This document shows positions 1 through 7,029 of a stretch of 64,000 bases of DNA, in pieces. The stretch's first letter is position 1, and every line of letters begins with the position of its first letter. Location: positions 1-64,000 of the forward strand of contig DASSMA010000066.1 in NCBI GenBank assembly GCA_035689115.1, written 5' to 3'. A program made the translations under genes and the position numbers. The stretch is from JAHFUS01 sp035689115 (GTDB taxonomy: Bacteria; Actinomycetota; Acidimicrobiia; Acidimicrobiales; GCA-2861595). The notes below the pieces were generated by a model. It saw nothing but the letters and a program-made list of their open reading frames with translations. It was not told the origin of the DNA and searched no databases.

Positions 1-281
1 CCCTGCTGGTCGACCACGAACAGCAGGGCGTCGGCGTCGCAGTCGTAGGACGCCTCCACCACCAGCTGGACGTCGCCCGACGTGTCGCCCTTGGCCCACC
101 GCTCGTGGCGGGATCGGCTCCAGTAGACCATCCGCCCCGTCTCCAGGCTCTCCCGCAGGGTGTCGGCGTTCATCCACGCCAGCATCAGCACCGTGCCGGT
201 GGCCCGGTCCTGGGTGATGGCAGGCACCAGCCCGTTGGCGTCGAACTTGACCAGGTCGAGCCCGGCGGTGGTGTCGCTCAT
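1..281 (-). CDS. hisI: Phosphoribosyl-AMP cyclohydrolase, 3' end outside window
   Basis: Opens the adenine ring of phosphoribosyl-AMP in histidine biosynthesis; a cytosolic metal enzyme. Only the first 93 codons lie in the window and the rest runs off at base 1. From the ATG at 279-281 the frame gives the family blocks in order: LMLAWMN near residue 33, MVYWSRSR, WAKGDTSGD, then YDCDADALLF, whose alternating Asp residues are metal ligands in this family. It is on the same strand as hisF but about 4 kb downstream of it, whereas hisF-hisI are usually adjacent, so something has been inserted or the operon rearranged. Identity is certain; completeness cannot be judged. Confidence 0.93.
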   Translation of the reverse strand, partial: MSDTTAGLDLVKFDANGLVPAITQDRATGTVLMLAWMNADTLRESLETGRMVYWSRSRHERWAKGDTSGDVQLVVEASYDCDADALLFVVDQQ

Positions 282-352
282 GGCCGAGCACCTCGCCGGC
301 GGCCGTGCCCGCCGCCGGAGGCGGCCTCGCCGGCTGCTGGCCCGGGGGGCGC

Positions 353-468
353 GGGGGGCACAGCCCCCCACACAGCGGTCGCCGATCCGGCTTTGCCGGT
401 CGGCGGCCTGAGCGCCGGCCGTGGGCCGGCACGGCTAGCTCGGCGAGCAACCTCCGGTTGCGAGCCGA
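353..468. terminator. Two hairpins between the GroES-like gene and hisI
   Basis: The 190-base gap 282-471 has no gene. It holds a G7/C7 hairpin (353-359 pairing with 363-369, 3-base loop) and a longer imperfect one (440-452 with 456-468, 3-base loop, two mismatches) just past the stop of the GroES-like gene. The second is a plausible factor-independent-like terminator without a U-tract for the minus-strand gene. Any hisI promoter would also have to lie here. Confidence 0.4.
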
Positions 469-471
469 TGG

Positions 472-798
472 TCACAGGTAGAGCCCCGTGGCGTCCTCGT
501 TGCGGTCGGAGGCCACGGCGTGGATGTCGCGCTCTCGCAGGATCAGGTACTCCTCGTTCTGGACCTCCACCTCGTAGCGGTCCTCGGGGTTGAACAGGAC
601 CCAGTCCCCCGCCCGGATGGCCCGGACGTGGGGGCCGACGGCCACCACCTCGGCCCAGGTGAGGCGCTTGCCCACCTGGGCGGTGGCGGGGATCAGGATG
701 CCGGCCCGGGACCGCCGCTCGCCCTCGGCGCTGGGCAGCTGCACCAGCAGGCGGTCGGCCAGCATGGTGATGGGCTGCTTGTGGTCGGGCCGGGGCAC
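472..798 (-). CDS. GroES-like (Cpn10 family) co-chaperonin paralogue
   Basis: About 108 residues, the usual length of a 10-kDa chaperonin. The N-terminal LADRLLVQL and the RAGILIP segment (position of the mobile loop, family form SAGGIVLP) are followed by the GDWVLFNPEDRYEVEVQNEEYL block that in GroES is the GDxVLFxxYxGTEVKxxGEEYL core. No groEL lies beside it and no CIRCE element precedes it, so it may be a specialised second copy rather than the housekeeping groES. Start is either GTG at 798 or ATG at 765; the latter begins closer to the conserved DRLLV. It is divergent from the MerR gene. Confidence 0.8.
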   Translation of the reverse strand: MPRPDHKQPITMLADRLLVQLPSAEGERRSRAGILIPATAQVGKRLTWAEVVAVGPHVRAIRAGDWVLFNPEDRYEVEVQNEEYLILRERDIHAVASDRNEDATGLYL

Positions 799-854
799 CC
801 GCCCACGCTACTGCCCGGGCCTGCGACCCAGACCGTTACCTGAAATCATGTCAC

Positions 855-860
855 TATACA
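855..860 (+). promoter_or_regulatory. Candidate -10 element of the merR-membrane protein operon
   Basis: TATACA in an unusually AT-rich pocket (about 838-875) of an otherwise GC-rich window, 31 bases before the preferred ATG of the MerR gene. A short GGTAGG (about 875-881) could be the ribosome site. MerR proteins often bind between the -35 and -10 of promoters like this; no clean dyad was found, so autoregulation is not shown. Confidence 0.35.
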
Positions 861-890
861 AACGGGAATGGTCATGGTAGGGTGCACCCA

Positions 891-1700
891 ATGCCCGATC
901 CGGCCCCTGCGGACCAGCCCACGATGACCATCGATGAGCTGGCCCGCCGGGCCGGGTGCACCACCCGCAACATCCGCAACCACCAGACCGCCGGCCTCCT
1001 GCCTCCCCCGACCCTGGTCGGCCGGGTGGGCCACTACGGCGAGGGCCACCTGGCCCGCCTGCGACTCGTCGCCCAGCTCCAGGACCAGGGCTACTCCCTG
1101 GCCGGCATCGCCTCCCTCATCAAGGCATGGGAGGAGGGCCGCAGCCTGGGCGACGTCCTCGGGTTCGAGCAGGCCCTCACCGCCCCGTGGACCGACGAGG
1201 AACCCAGGGTGGTCTCCCCCTTCGAGCTGCTCAAGCTCTTCCCCGAGAGCGCCACCCGACCGGACCTGGTCCTGCGGTCGTTCCAACTCGGCCTCATGGA
1301 GCCGGCCGGGTTCAACGTCCGCCTGCCCAGCCCCCGGCTGGTCGAGGCCGGCGCCGAGCTGGTGGCGGTCGGCGTCCCCCTCGAAGCCACGCTCGAGGAG
1401 CTCGCCCGCCTCCGTGAGGACCTCGACCGGGTGGCAGCCCGCCTGGTCGGGATGTTCGAGGAACACGTCTGGAAGCCCTTCACCGACGCCGGCATGCCGG
1501 CCGAGCAGCTGCCCGCCGTCACCGACGCACTCCTGCGCATGCGCCCCCTCGCCACCGAGACGGTCCGAGCCGTACTCGCCCGGGCCATGGAGCAGGCGAC
1601 GGCTGCATCGGCCGCCATGGCATCGGTGCGGGCAGGCATAGAGGTAGCAGCAGCACCCGACCGCAGTACCACCCCGGCCCGCAAGGGAGGAGTCCGATGA
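891..1700 (+). CDS. MerR-family transcriptional regulator
   Basis: A one-component DNA-binding regulator of about 269 residues, longer than metal-type MerR proteins (about 130-150). The N-terminus carries the MerR winged helix: MTIDELARRAG, TTRNIRNHQ, then the wing and LARLRLVAQLQDQGYSLAGI. The remaining 190 residues are helical with no Cys pair, which argues against metal sensing and for an unknown effector or dimer domain. ATG 891 is preferred over the in-frame GTG 882 because GGTAGG precedes it by about ten bases. Its stop overlaps the ATG of the next gene (ATGA at 1697-1700), so the regulator and the membrane protein are translationally coupled. Confidence 0.85.
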   Translation: MPDPAPADQPTMTIDELARRAGCTTRNIRNHQTAGLLPPPTLVGRVGHYGEGHLARLRLVAQLQDQGYSLAGIASLIKAWEEGRSLGDVLGFEQALTAPWTDEEPRVVSPFELLKLFPESATRPDLVLRSFQLGLMEPAGFNVRLPSPRLVEAGAELVAVGVPLEATLEELARLREDLDRVAARLVGMFEEHVWKPFTDAGMPAEQLPAVTDALLRMRPLATETVRAVLARAMEQATAASAAMASVRAGIEVAAAPDRSTTPARKGGVR

Positions 1701-3640
1701 TCGCCTTCGCCGGATGGGATACCGACTGGCCGTTCGTGGCCGCCCCGTTCGTCTTCTACTTCTTCACGGTCTTCTGGCTGCTCGTCATGGGCGACCACGA
1801 AGACCTCCGCAATCCCATCCGCATGTTCTTCCGGCGCATCTCCACCAAGATGCGCGAGATCACGGGCTACCCCGGCTGGTCGATGGCGGGCGCCCTCAGC
1901 GGCCTGCTGGTGCTGGCGGTCGCCGCCATGGGCCTGTACTGGGACGTCGCCTACCACGTCGACCACGGTCGGGACAAGCAGCTGTTCACCCCCAGCCACA
2001 CCATGATCCTGCTCGGACTGGGCGGCATGGTCTACGCCGCCGTCATCGCCGTCATCTTCGCCAACAACGACGAGGAGCACGTCGGGTTCAGCGTCTTCGG
2101 CGTCAGGATCCCCTGGTCCGCCCTCCTGCTCGGCATGCTCGGCATCGGCGGCGTGGCCGCCTTCCCGCTCGACAACCTGTGGCACGAGGCCTACGGCATC
2201 GACGTCACCCTGTGGAGCCCCACGCACCTCCAGCTGGTGGCCGGCGGCGGCCTCGGCCCCATCGCCGTGCTGCTGATGCTCCTCGAGGGCCGGCCCAAGG
2301 CCACGCCCACCTGGCTCGGCAAGGGCATCGAGTTCACCACCGCGGGCGCCGTCCTCGTCGGCCTCACCTGCTTCGAGGGCGAGTTCGACTTCCGGGTCCC
2401 CCAGTTCCAGCCGATCTACCTGCCCATCCTCTTCGCCGTCGTCATGGGCTTCGGCCTGGTGCTGGCCCGCATGGCCCTCGGCCGGGGCGGCGCCATCGGT
2501 GCCGTCGTCTCGTACCTGATCCTGCGCTTCGCCCTCGGCGCCCTTGTCGGCGGAGCGCTGCACCACACCTATCCCCGCTTCCCGCTCTACGTCGTCGGCG
2601 CCCTGTGCATCGAGGGAGTGGCCGAGCTGGTGGGCACCGAGAACACCCTGCGCTTCGCCCTGGCCGCCGGCGCGGCGGCCGGGTTCCTCGGAGTCATCGG
2701 CGAGATGATCTGGGTGCAGGCCTCGGGCTGGTTCACCCTGCACGGGAACTCCCAGGCGCTGAAGGCCACCGTGCTGTCCCTGGCCGGCGCCGTCTGCGCC
2801 GCGATCATCGCCGCCGGCCTGGGCCGGGCCTGGCGCCACGGGGCCGGACTCGAGTCCACCCCGATGCCCCTGGCGGCCCTCGGCGTGGCCTTCCTCGCCG
2901 TGATCGCGGTGCTCGCCTTCCCGCTGCCCCGCAACGTCGGCAAGGTCGACGCCGTCATCCGCCTCACGCCGGCCGGCGACCGGGCCATGGTCGCCGTCGA
3001 CATCACGCCGGCCGACGCCGCCCACCACGCCTCCGGCTTCGGGGTGATGTCCTGGCAGGGCGGCGGCACCCAGTGGACGGAGCTGAAGGAGACCGACACC
3101 CCCGGGCACTACGTGGCCGAGAAGGCGGTGCCCATCACCGGCCGGTGGAAGTCGATGGTGAGCCTCGACCGCGGCTCGCAGGTCATGGCCGCCCCCGTCT
3201 ACATGCCGGCCGACCCGGAGATCGGCGCCTCCGCCGTCCCCGCCGTCCCCGAGCGCCACACCACCTTCGTGCGCAACACGTCGGTGCTGCTGCGGGAGGC
3301 CAAGGACGGTCCCGCCTGGCCGGCCCTGCTGTCCTACCTCGGCGTCGCCCTCGTGGTGTGCATGTGGCTCGGCCTCTTCTCCCTCACCGGCCGCAAGGTG
3401 GGCGACGCCGAGGCCGAGGAGCTGGCAGCGGCCGCCTCCCGCACGCCCACCGGGTGGGACGGCGGCACCCCCCGAAGGGGCCAGCCGTGCTCCAGCCGGC
3501 CCGCTACCACCAGACCTGGGCCAGCTGAAATACCCCTAAAGGAACAAGCGGCGGCGGACGAGATCAGGGGAGTGGTCAATACGGGCCACTCCCCTGACTC
3601 GCAAGGATGGTCCTCCTCATGGTCCCGCGCTCGATCCTGA
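1697..3640 (+). CDS. Polytopic membrane protein with YtkA/FixH-like outer segment
   Basis: A 647-residue integral membrane protein, about 12 hydrophobic helices in the first 410 residues plus one near residue 555. Between the last two helices lies a soluble segment (about 420-500) with the pattern GHYVAEKAVPITGRWK followed by a short beta region, resembling FixH/YtkA-like domains. Histidines in HVDHGRDKQLFTPSH, at the end of helix 2 and start of helix 3, and in NLWHEAYG could bind a metal or haem; that is inference. It is coupled to the upstream merR gene. The last 60 residues are low-complexity, contain a 12-bp hairpin in the DNA and overlap the next gene by 34 bases, so the true C-terminus may be earlier through a small frame change. 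Function unknown. Confidence 0.7.
   Translation: MIAFAGWDTDWPFVAAPFVFYFFTVFWLLVMGDHEDLRNPIRMFFRRISTKMREITGYPGWSMAGALSGLLVLAVAAMGLYWDVAYHVDHGRDKQLFTPSHTMILLGLGGMVYAAVIAVIFANNDEEHVGFSVFGVRIPWSALLLGMLGIGGVAAFPLDNLWHEAYGIDVTLWSPTHLQLVAGGGLGPIAVLLMLLEGRPKATPTWLGKGIEFTTAGAVLVGLTCFEGEFDFRVPQFQPIYLPILFAVVMGFGLVLARMALGRGGAIGAVVSYLILRFALGALVGGALHHTYPRFPLYVVGALCIEGVAELVGTENTLRFALAAGAAAGFLGVIGEMIWVQASGWFTLHGNSQALKATVLSLAGAVCAAIIAAGLGRAWRHGAGLESTPMPLAALGVAFLAVIAVLAFPLPRNVGKVDAVIRLTPAGDRAMVAVDITPADAAHHASGFGVMSWQGGGTQWTELKETDTPGHYVAEKAVPITGRWKSMVSLDRGSQVMAAPVYMPADPEIGASAVPAVPERHTTFVRNTSVLLREAKDGPAWPALLSYLGVALVVCMWLGLFSLTGRKVGDAEAEELAAAASRTPTGWDGGTPRRGQPCSSRPATTRPGPAEIPLKEQAAADEIRGVVNTGHSPDSQGWSSSWSRARS
3564..3597. 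promoter_or_regulatory. Perfect 12-bp inverted repeat before the VP-repeat gene
   Basis: Arms 3564-3575 and 3586-3597 pair perfectly around a 10-base loop, extendable by wobble. It ends 9 bases before the first possible start of the next gene and lies inside the tail of the preceding reading frame. There is no U-run. It could be an attenuator-type or processing hairpin between the two genes, or an operator. Confidence 0.5.
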
Positions 3641-4212
3641 GCAGCATCGCCGCCGCCTCCCTGCTGGCCATCGCCCCCGCCGCCCACGCCCTGCTGGCGG
3701 CCCCGGCGATGCCGAAGGTGCCGGCCCTCCCAACCGTCACCGCCAGCGTCGGCGCCAACGGCGGCGTCTCCGCCAAGGTCGACGCCCACGGCATCCCCGG
3801 CCTGCCCGCCCTGCCCGCCGTCCAGGTCCCCGCCGTGCCCGGCGTACCGGCCGTCCCCGGCGTGCCCACGCTGCCGTCGGTGCCCGGCGTGCCCGCCGTG
3901 CCGGGCGTGCCCTCGGTGCCGGGCGTGACGGTGCCGGCACTGCCCGCACTCCCCGGCGTGCCCGGCGTCCCGGCGCTGCCCGACACCTCGCACCTGCCGG
4001 TGCCGGCCGTCCCGGCCGTGCCCGCCGTTCCCCCGGTCCCGTCGGTGCCCTCGGTGCCCTCGGTGCCGACCGTCCCCGTGCCGTCCCCCGGCGCCGCCAC
4101 CGGCCTGGTGACGTCGGTCACCGGCACGACCCTGCCCGTCTCGCCCTCCGTCGACGCCTCCCAGGGCGGAGCGGCCGTGGCGGTCGCGCCCACGCAGGCC
4201 AGTATCGGCTAG
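3607..4212 (+). CDS. Secreted valine-proline repeat protein
   Basis: About 200 residues. A signal peptide (hydrophobic SILSSIAAASLLAIAPAAHA, probable cleavage after AHA) is followed by a mature chain almost wholly built of P-x-V-P triplets such as VPAVPGVPAVPGVPTLP from about residue 70 to 155. The pattern recalls elastin-like VPGVG repeats and would be extended and hydrophobic, with few charges. No enzyme domain. ATG 3619 is an alternative start with AAGGA 12 bases upstream. It follows the merR-membrane protein pair on the same strand with overlap, so it may be co-transcribed; a surface or cell-wall matrix role is only a guess. Confidence 0.7.
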   Translation: MVLLMVPRSILSSIAAASLLAIAPAAHALLAAPAMPKVPALPTVTASVGANGGVSAKVDAHGIPGLPALPAVQVPAVPGVPAVPGVPTLPSVPGVPAVPGVPSVPGVTVPALPALPGVPGVPALPDTSHLPVPAVPAVPAVPPVPSVPSVPSVPTVPVPSPGAATGLVTSVTGTTLPVSPSVDASQGGAAVAVAPTQASIG

Positions 4213-4227
4213 CGCGGCGCAGGGACC

Positions 4228-4271
4228 GGGAAGGGATGGCGCCCACGCTCCGGGGCGCCATCCCTCTTCCC
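4228..4271. terminator. Bidirectional terminator hairpin
   Basis: An 11-bp perfect stem (4233-4243 with 4254-4264, 10-base loop) extends outward by a further GGGAA/TTCCC with a 2-base bulge. It sits between the convergent stops of the VP-repeat gene (4212) and hisF (4277), where a shared terminator is expected. Confidence 0.75.
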
Positions 4272-4276
4272 GTGTT

Positions 4277-5032
4277 TCAGACCGGTCGTACGCAGACGCC
4301 CGCCGCGGCCAGGTGCTGCTTGGCCTGACCCACGGTGATGTCGCCGAAGTGGAACACCGACGCCGCCAGCAGGGCGTCGGCACCGCCCTCGGTGGCGCCC
4401 GCCACCAGGTGGTCGAGCGTGCCGACGCCGCCGCTGGCGATCACCGGCACGTTGCACGCGTCCACCACCGCCCTGGTGAGCTCGAGGTCGAACCCGTCGC
4501 GGGTGCCGTCGCGGTCCATCGACGTGAGCAGGATCTCGCCCGCCCCGAGCCGCTCGCACTCCGCCGCCCACGCCACTGCGTCGATGCCGGTGGGCGTGCG
4601 CCCGCCGTGGGTGTGCACCTCGAAGCCGGACCCGTCGGTGCGCCAGCGGGCGTCGACGGCGACGACCACGCACTGGGCGCCGAACTCCACCGACAGCTCG
4701 GACACCAGCGCCGGCCGGGCGACGGCGGCGGTGTTGACGCCCACCTTGTCGGCCCCCGCCCGCAGGAGGCGACGGGCGTCGTCGACGCTGCGCACGCCCC
4801 CGCCGACGGTGAGGGGGATGAAGACCTGCTCGGCCGTGCGCCACACGACGTCGACCATGGTGTCGCGGGCGTCGGAGGACGCCGTGATGTCGAGGAACAC
4901 GATCTCGTCGGCGCCCGCCTCGTCGTAGCGGGCGGCCAGCTCGGCCGGGTCGCCGGCGTCGCGGAGCTCGACGAAGCGCACGCCCTTCACCACCCGGCCG
5001 GCGTCGACGTCGAGGCACGGGACGATCCTCAC
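4277..5032 (-). CDS. hisF: Imidazole glycerol phosphate synthase, cyclase subunit
   Basis: Uses ammonia from HisH to turn PRFAR into imidazole glycerol phosphate and AICAR. A 251-residue TIM barrel of normal length. The two catalytic aspartates are at D8 (IVPCLDVDAGRVVKG) and D127 (VVVAVDARW); phosphate-binding loops TVGGGVRS and IASGGVGT are intact. GTG 5032 is the start: it opens directly on the conserved core and overlaps the hisA stop (GTGA), whereas the open frame upstream to 5626 only shadows hisA. Confidence 0.96.
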   Translation of the reverse strand: MRIVPCLDVDAGRVVKGVRFVELRDAGDPAELAARYDEAGADEIVFLDITASSDARDTMVDVVWRTAEQVFIPLTVGGGVRSVDDARRLLRAGADKVGVNTAAVARPALVSELSVEFGAQCVVVAVDARWRTDGSGFEVHTHGGRTPTGIDAVAWAAECERLGAGEILLTSMDRDGTRDGFDLELTRAVVDACNVPVIASGGVGTLDHLVAGATEGGADALLAASVFHFGDITVGQAKQHLAAAGVCVRPV

Positions 5033-5760
5033 GGCTCGCACGCCACCACCGCCTCCCGCACGCTGAACAGCCCCTCGTGGAGGGCGGTGCCGACGATGGC
5101 GCCGGTGAGCCGGCGCCGGCCGTCGCGGACCTTGGTGAGGGCTCGGAGGTCCGCGAGGCTCGACACGCCACCGGACGCCACCACCGGGTGGCGGGTGGCG
5201 GCCAGCACCGCCGAGAGGCCGTCCACGTCGGGGCCGCCGAGCATGCCGTCGCGGGCGATGTCGGTGACCACGACGGCTCCGAGCGGGGCGTCCTCGACCT
5301 CGGCCAGCACCGCCGCCACCGTGCGCCCCGACCGCGCCGTCCACCCCCGTACCGCCACCTCGCCGTGGCGGGCGTCGAGCCCGACGGCGACCCGGCCCGG
5401 GTGGCGGTGGGCCACGCGCCGCAGCAGCCCCGGGTCCTCGAGGGCGGCGGTGCCGAGGACGATGCGGGCCACACCGGCCGCCAGCAGCGACTCGGCCGAG
5501 AACTCGTCGCGGATGCCGCCACCGGCCTGCACGGGGACGTCGACGGCGTCGGCGATGGCCGCCACCACCGCCCGGTTCTCGGGACGCCCGGTGCGGGCGG
5601 CGTCGAGGTCGACCACGTGGATCCACGGCGCCCCGTCGTCGGCGAACTCCCGGGCCACCACGACCGGGTCGCCGGCGTAGATCTTCTCGCGGGCGTAGTC
5701 GCCCTGCACCAGGCGCACGCAGGCGCCGCCCCGCAGGTCGATGGCGGCGTAGAGGTCCAT
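5029..5760 (-). CDS. hisA: ProFAR isomerase, possibly PriA-type
   Basis: Isomerises ProFAR to PRFAR in histidine synthesis. 243 residues, TIM barrel, with the paired aspartates D8 (YAAIDLRGG) and D129 (VAVGLDARHG) and phosphate loops VQAGGGIR and VASGGVSS. Overlaps hisH by ATGA and hisF by GTGA, so the three are coupled. In many actinobacteria this protein (PriA) also replaces TrpF; whether this one does cannot be told from sequence alone and no trp genes are in the window. Confidence 0.95.
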   Translation of the reverse strand: MDLYAAIDLRGGACVRLVQGDYAREKIYAGDPVVVAREFADDGAPWIHVVDLDAARTGRPENRAVVAAIADAVDVPVQAGGGIRDEFSAESLLAAGVARIVLGTAALEDPGLLRRVAHRHPGRVAVGLDARHGEVAVRGWTARSGRTVAAVLAEVEDAPLGAVVVTDIARDGMLGGPDVDGLSAVLAATRHPVVASGGVSSLADLRALTKVRDGRRRLTGAIVGTALHEGLFSVREAVVACEP

Positions 5761-6359
5761 CAGGCGCACGCCTTGGCGAAGTTGGCCAGGACCCGGGCGC
5801 CCACCGGCCCCGACTTCTCGGGGTGGAACTGCGTGGCCCACAGCGGCCCCCGCTCCACCGCCGCCACCACCGGGCCGCCGTAGTCGCAGGTGGCCACGAC
5901 GTCGTCGGTGATGGTGGGCGCGTACGAATGGACGAAGTACACCCACGGGTCCGGGCCCAGCCCGTCGAGCAGGGCGCTCTCCCGGGTGGGGTGCAGCACG
6001 TTCCACTGCATCTGCGGGCGCTTCACGTCGCCGGCCAGCAGGACGACCTCGCCGTCGAGCAGGCCGAGTCCGTCGACGCCGGGGCTCTCGTGCGAGGACC
6101 CGTAGAGCATCTGCATGCCGACGCAGATGCCGAGGAACGGGGTGCCGGCGGCCACCGCGTCGAGCGCCACCCGGTCGAGCCCGGTGTCCCGGAGCGCCTC
6201 CATGCAGCGGCCGAAGGCGCCGACGCCGGGCAGCACCACGCCCGCCGCGCCCCTCGCCCGGCCGGCGTCGGTGACGAGCACGGCGTCGGCGCCGGCCTTC
6301 TCCAGCGCCTTCTGGGCCGACCGTAGGTTGCCGATGCCGTAATCCAGCACGGCGATCAT
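5760..6359 (-). CDS. hisH: Imidazole glycerol phosphate synthase, glutaminase subunit
   Basis: Class I glutamine amidotransferase that feeds ammonia to HisF. 199 residues. Nucleophile C79 in GICVGMQ, with H179 and E181 in TQFHPEKSG completing the triad; the oxyanion LPGVGAFG block is present. The ATG at 6359 opens directly on IAVLDYGIGNL. The frame is open upstream to 6500 but that part covers the palindrome and has no family similarity. The 76 bases between it and hisB are unusual for this otherwise overlapping operon and contain the palindrome at 6377-6421. Confidence 0.96.
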   Translation of the reverse strand: MIAVLDYGIGNLRSAQKALEKAGADAVLVTDAGRARGAAGVVLPGVGAFGRCMEALRDTGLDRVALDAVAAGTPFLGICVGMQMLYGSSHESPGVDGLGLLDGEVVLLAGDVKRPQMQWNVLHPTRESALLDGLGPDPWVYFVHSYAPTITDDVVATCDYGGPVVAAVERGPLWATQFHPEKSGPVGARVLANFAKACA

Positions 6360-6376
6360 GGCGTACCCCCAACGCA

Positions 6377-6421
6377 CTGACATGCGAAACGCGGCGAAGA
6401 CCACCGCGGTTTGTATGTCAG
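6377..6421. repeat. 45-bp palindromic repeat, copy 1 (imperfect)
   Basis: Starts CTGACATGCGAA and ends TATGTCAG, forming an imperfect 18-bp stem. It matches the perfect palindrome at 48792-48836 over almost its whole length, including the preceding bases ACGCA and a following GTCGA/TCGA. It lies between hisB (ends 6436) and hisH (starts 6359) in a same-strand operon. There it could terminate or process the transcript, or mark an insertion of a small mobile repeat. Confidence 0.8.
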
Positions 6422-6435
6422 AGTCGAGCGGCCCA

Positions 6436-7029
6436 TCACAGTGATCCCTTGGTGGAGGGGATACCACCGCCCTCGATCCGCACGGCGTCGCGCAGGGCAC
6501 GGGCCACGCCCTTGAAGCACGCCTCCAGGATGTGATGGGTGTTGCGGCCGCTCCGGAGGCGGACGTGGAGGGTGATGCCGGCGGCGGTGGCGAAGGACTG
6601 GAAGAAGTGCTCGCCGAGCTGCGGGTCGAAGGGCGGGGTGCCGAGCGGGGGCGCCTCGGGCGGGATGGCGACCTCGTAGACGATGAAGGGCCGGCCGGAC
6701 AGGTCGAGGGCCACCTCGACCAGGGCCTCGTCGAGCGGCAGCAGCACCGAGCCGAAGCGGCGGACGCCCGCCTTGTCGCCCAGCGCCGCCCGGAGGGCCT
6801 CGCCCAGCACGATGGCCACGTCCTCCACCGTGTGGTGGGTGTCGACGTGCAGGTCGCCCCTCGCCTTCACCACCAGGTCGATGCCGCCGTGGCGACCCAG
6901 CTGGCTCACCATGTGGTCGAAGAACGGCAGCCCGGTGTCGACGTCGGTGGCGCCGCCGCCGTCGAGGTCCAGGCGCACCTCGATCTCGGTCTCCTTGGTG
7001 GTGCGCTCGACGGCGGCCACCCGGCTCAC
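6436..7029 (-). CDS. hisB: Imidazoleglycerol-phosphate dehydratase
   Basis: Dehydrates imidazole glycerol phosphate to imidazole acetol phosphate. 197 residues, the monofunctional IGPD type with no phosphatase domain. Both metal-binding repeats are seen: HVDTHHTVEDVAIVLGEAL and RNTHHILEACFKGVARAL. FFDHMVSQLGRHG is the other signature. GTG 7029 is the start, overlapping the hisC stop by GTGA and opening on SRVAAVERTTKETEI. Confidence 0.96.
   Translation of the reverse strand: MSRVAAVERTTKETEIEVRLDLDGGGATDVDTGLPFFDHMVSQLGRHGGIDLVVKARGDLHVDTHHTVEDVAIVLGEALRAALGDKAGVRRFGSVLLPLDEALVEVALDLSGRPFIVYEVAIPPEAPPLGTPPFDPQLGEHFFQSFATAAGITLHVRLRSGRNTHHILEACFKGVARALRDAVRIEGGGIPSTKGSL

Noticed and set aside
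1091..3259. Long minus-strand open frame of 722 codons
   Set aside because: Antisense to merR and the membrane protein; Gly/Asp/His-rich shadow caused by high GC, no domain.
3820..4090. Regular short DNA repeats that could be taken for a CRISPR array or minisatellite
   Set aside because: The repeats are in frame codons for P-x-V-P in a gene with a signal peptide and a stop; there are no unique spacers of fixed length.
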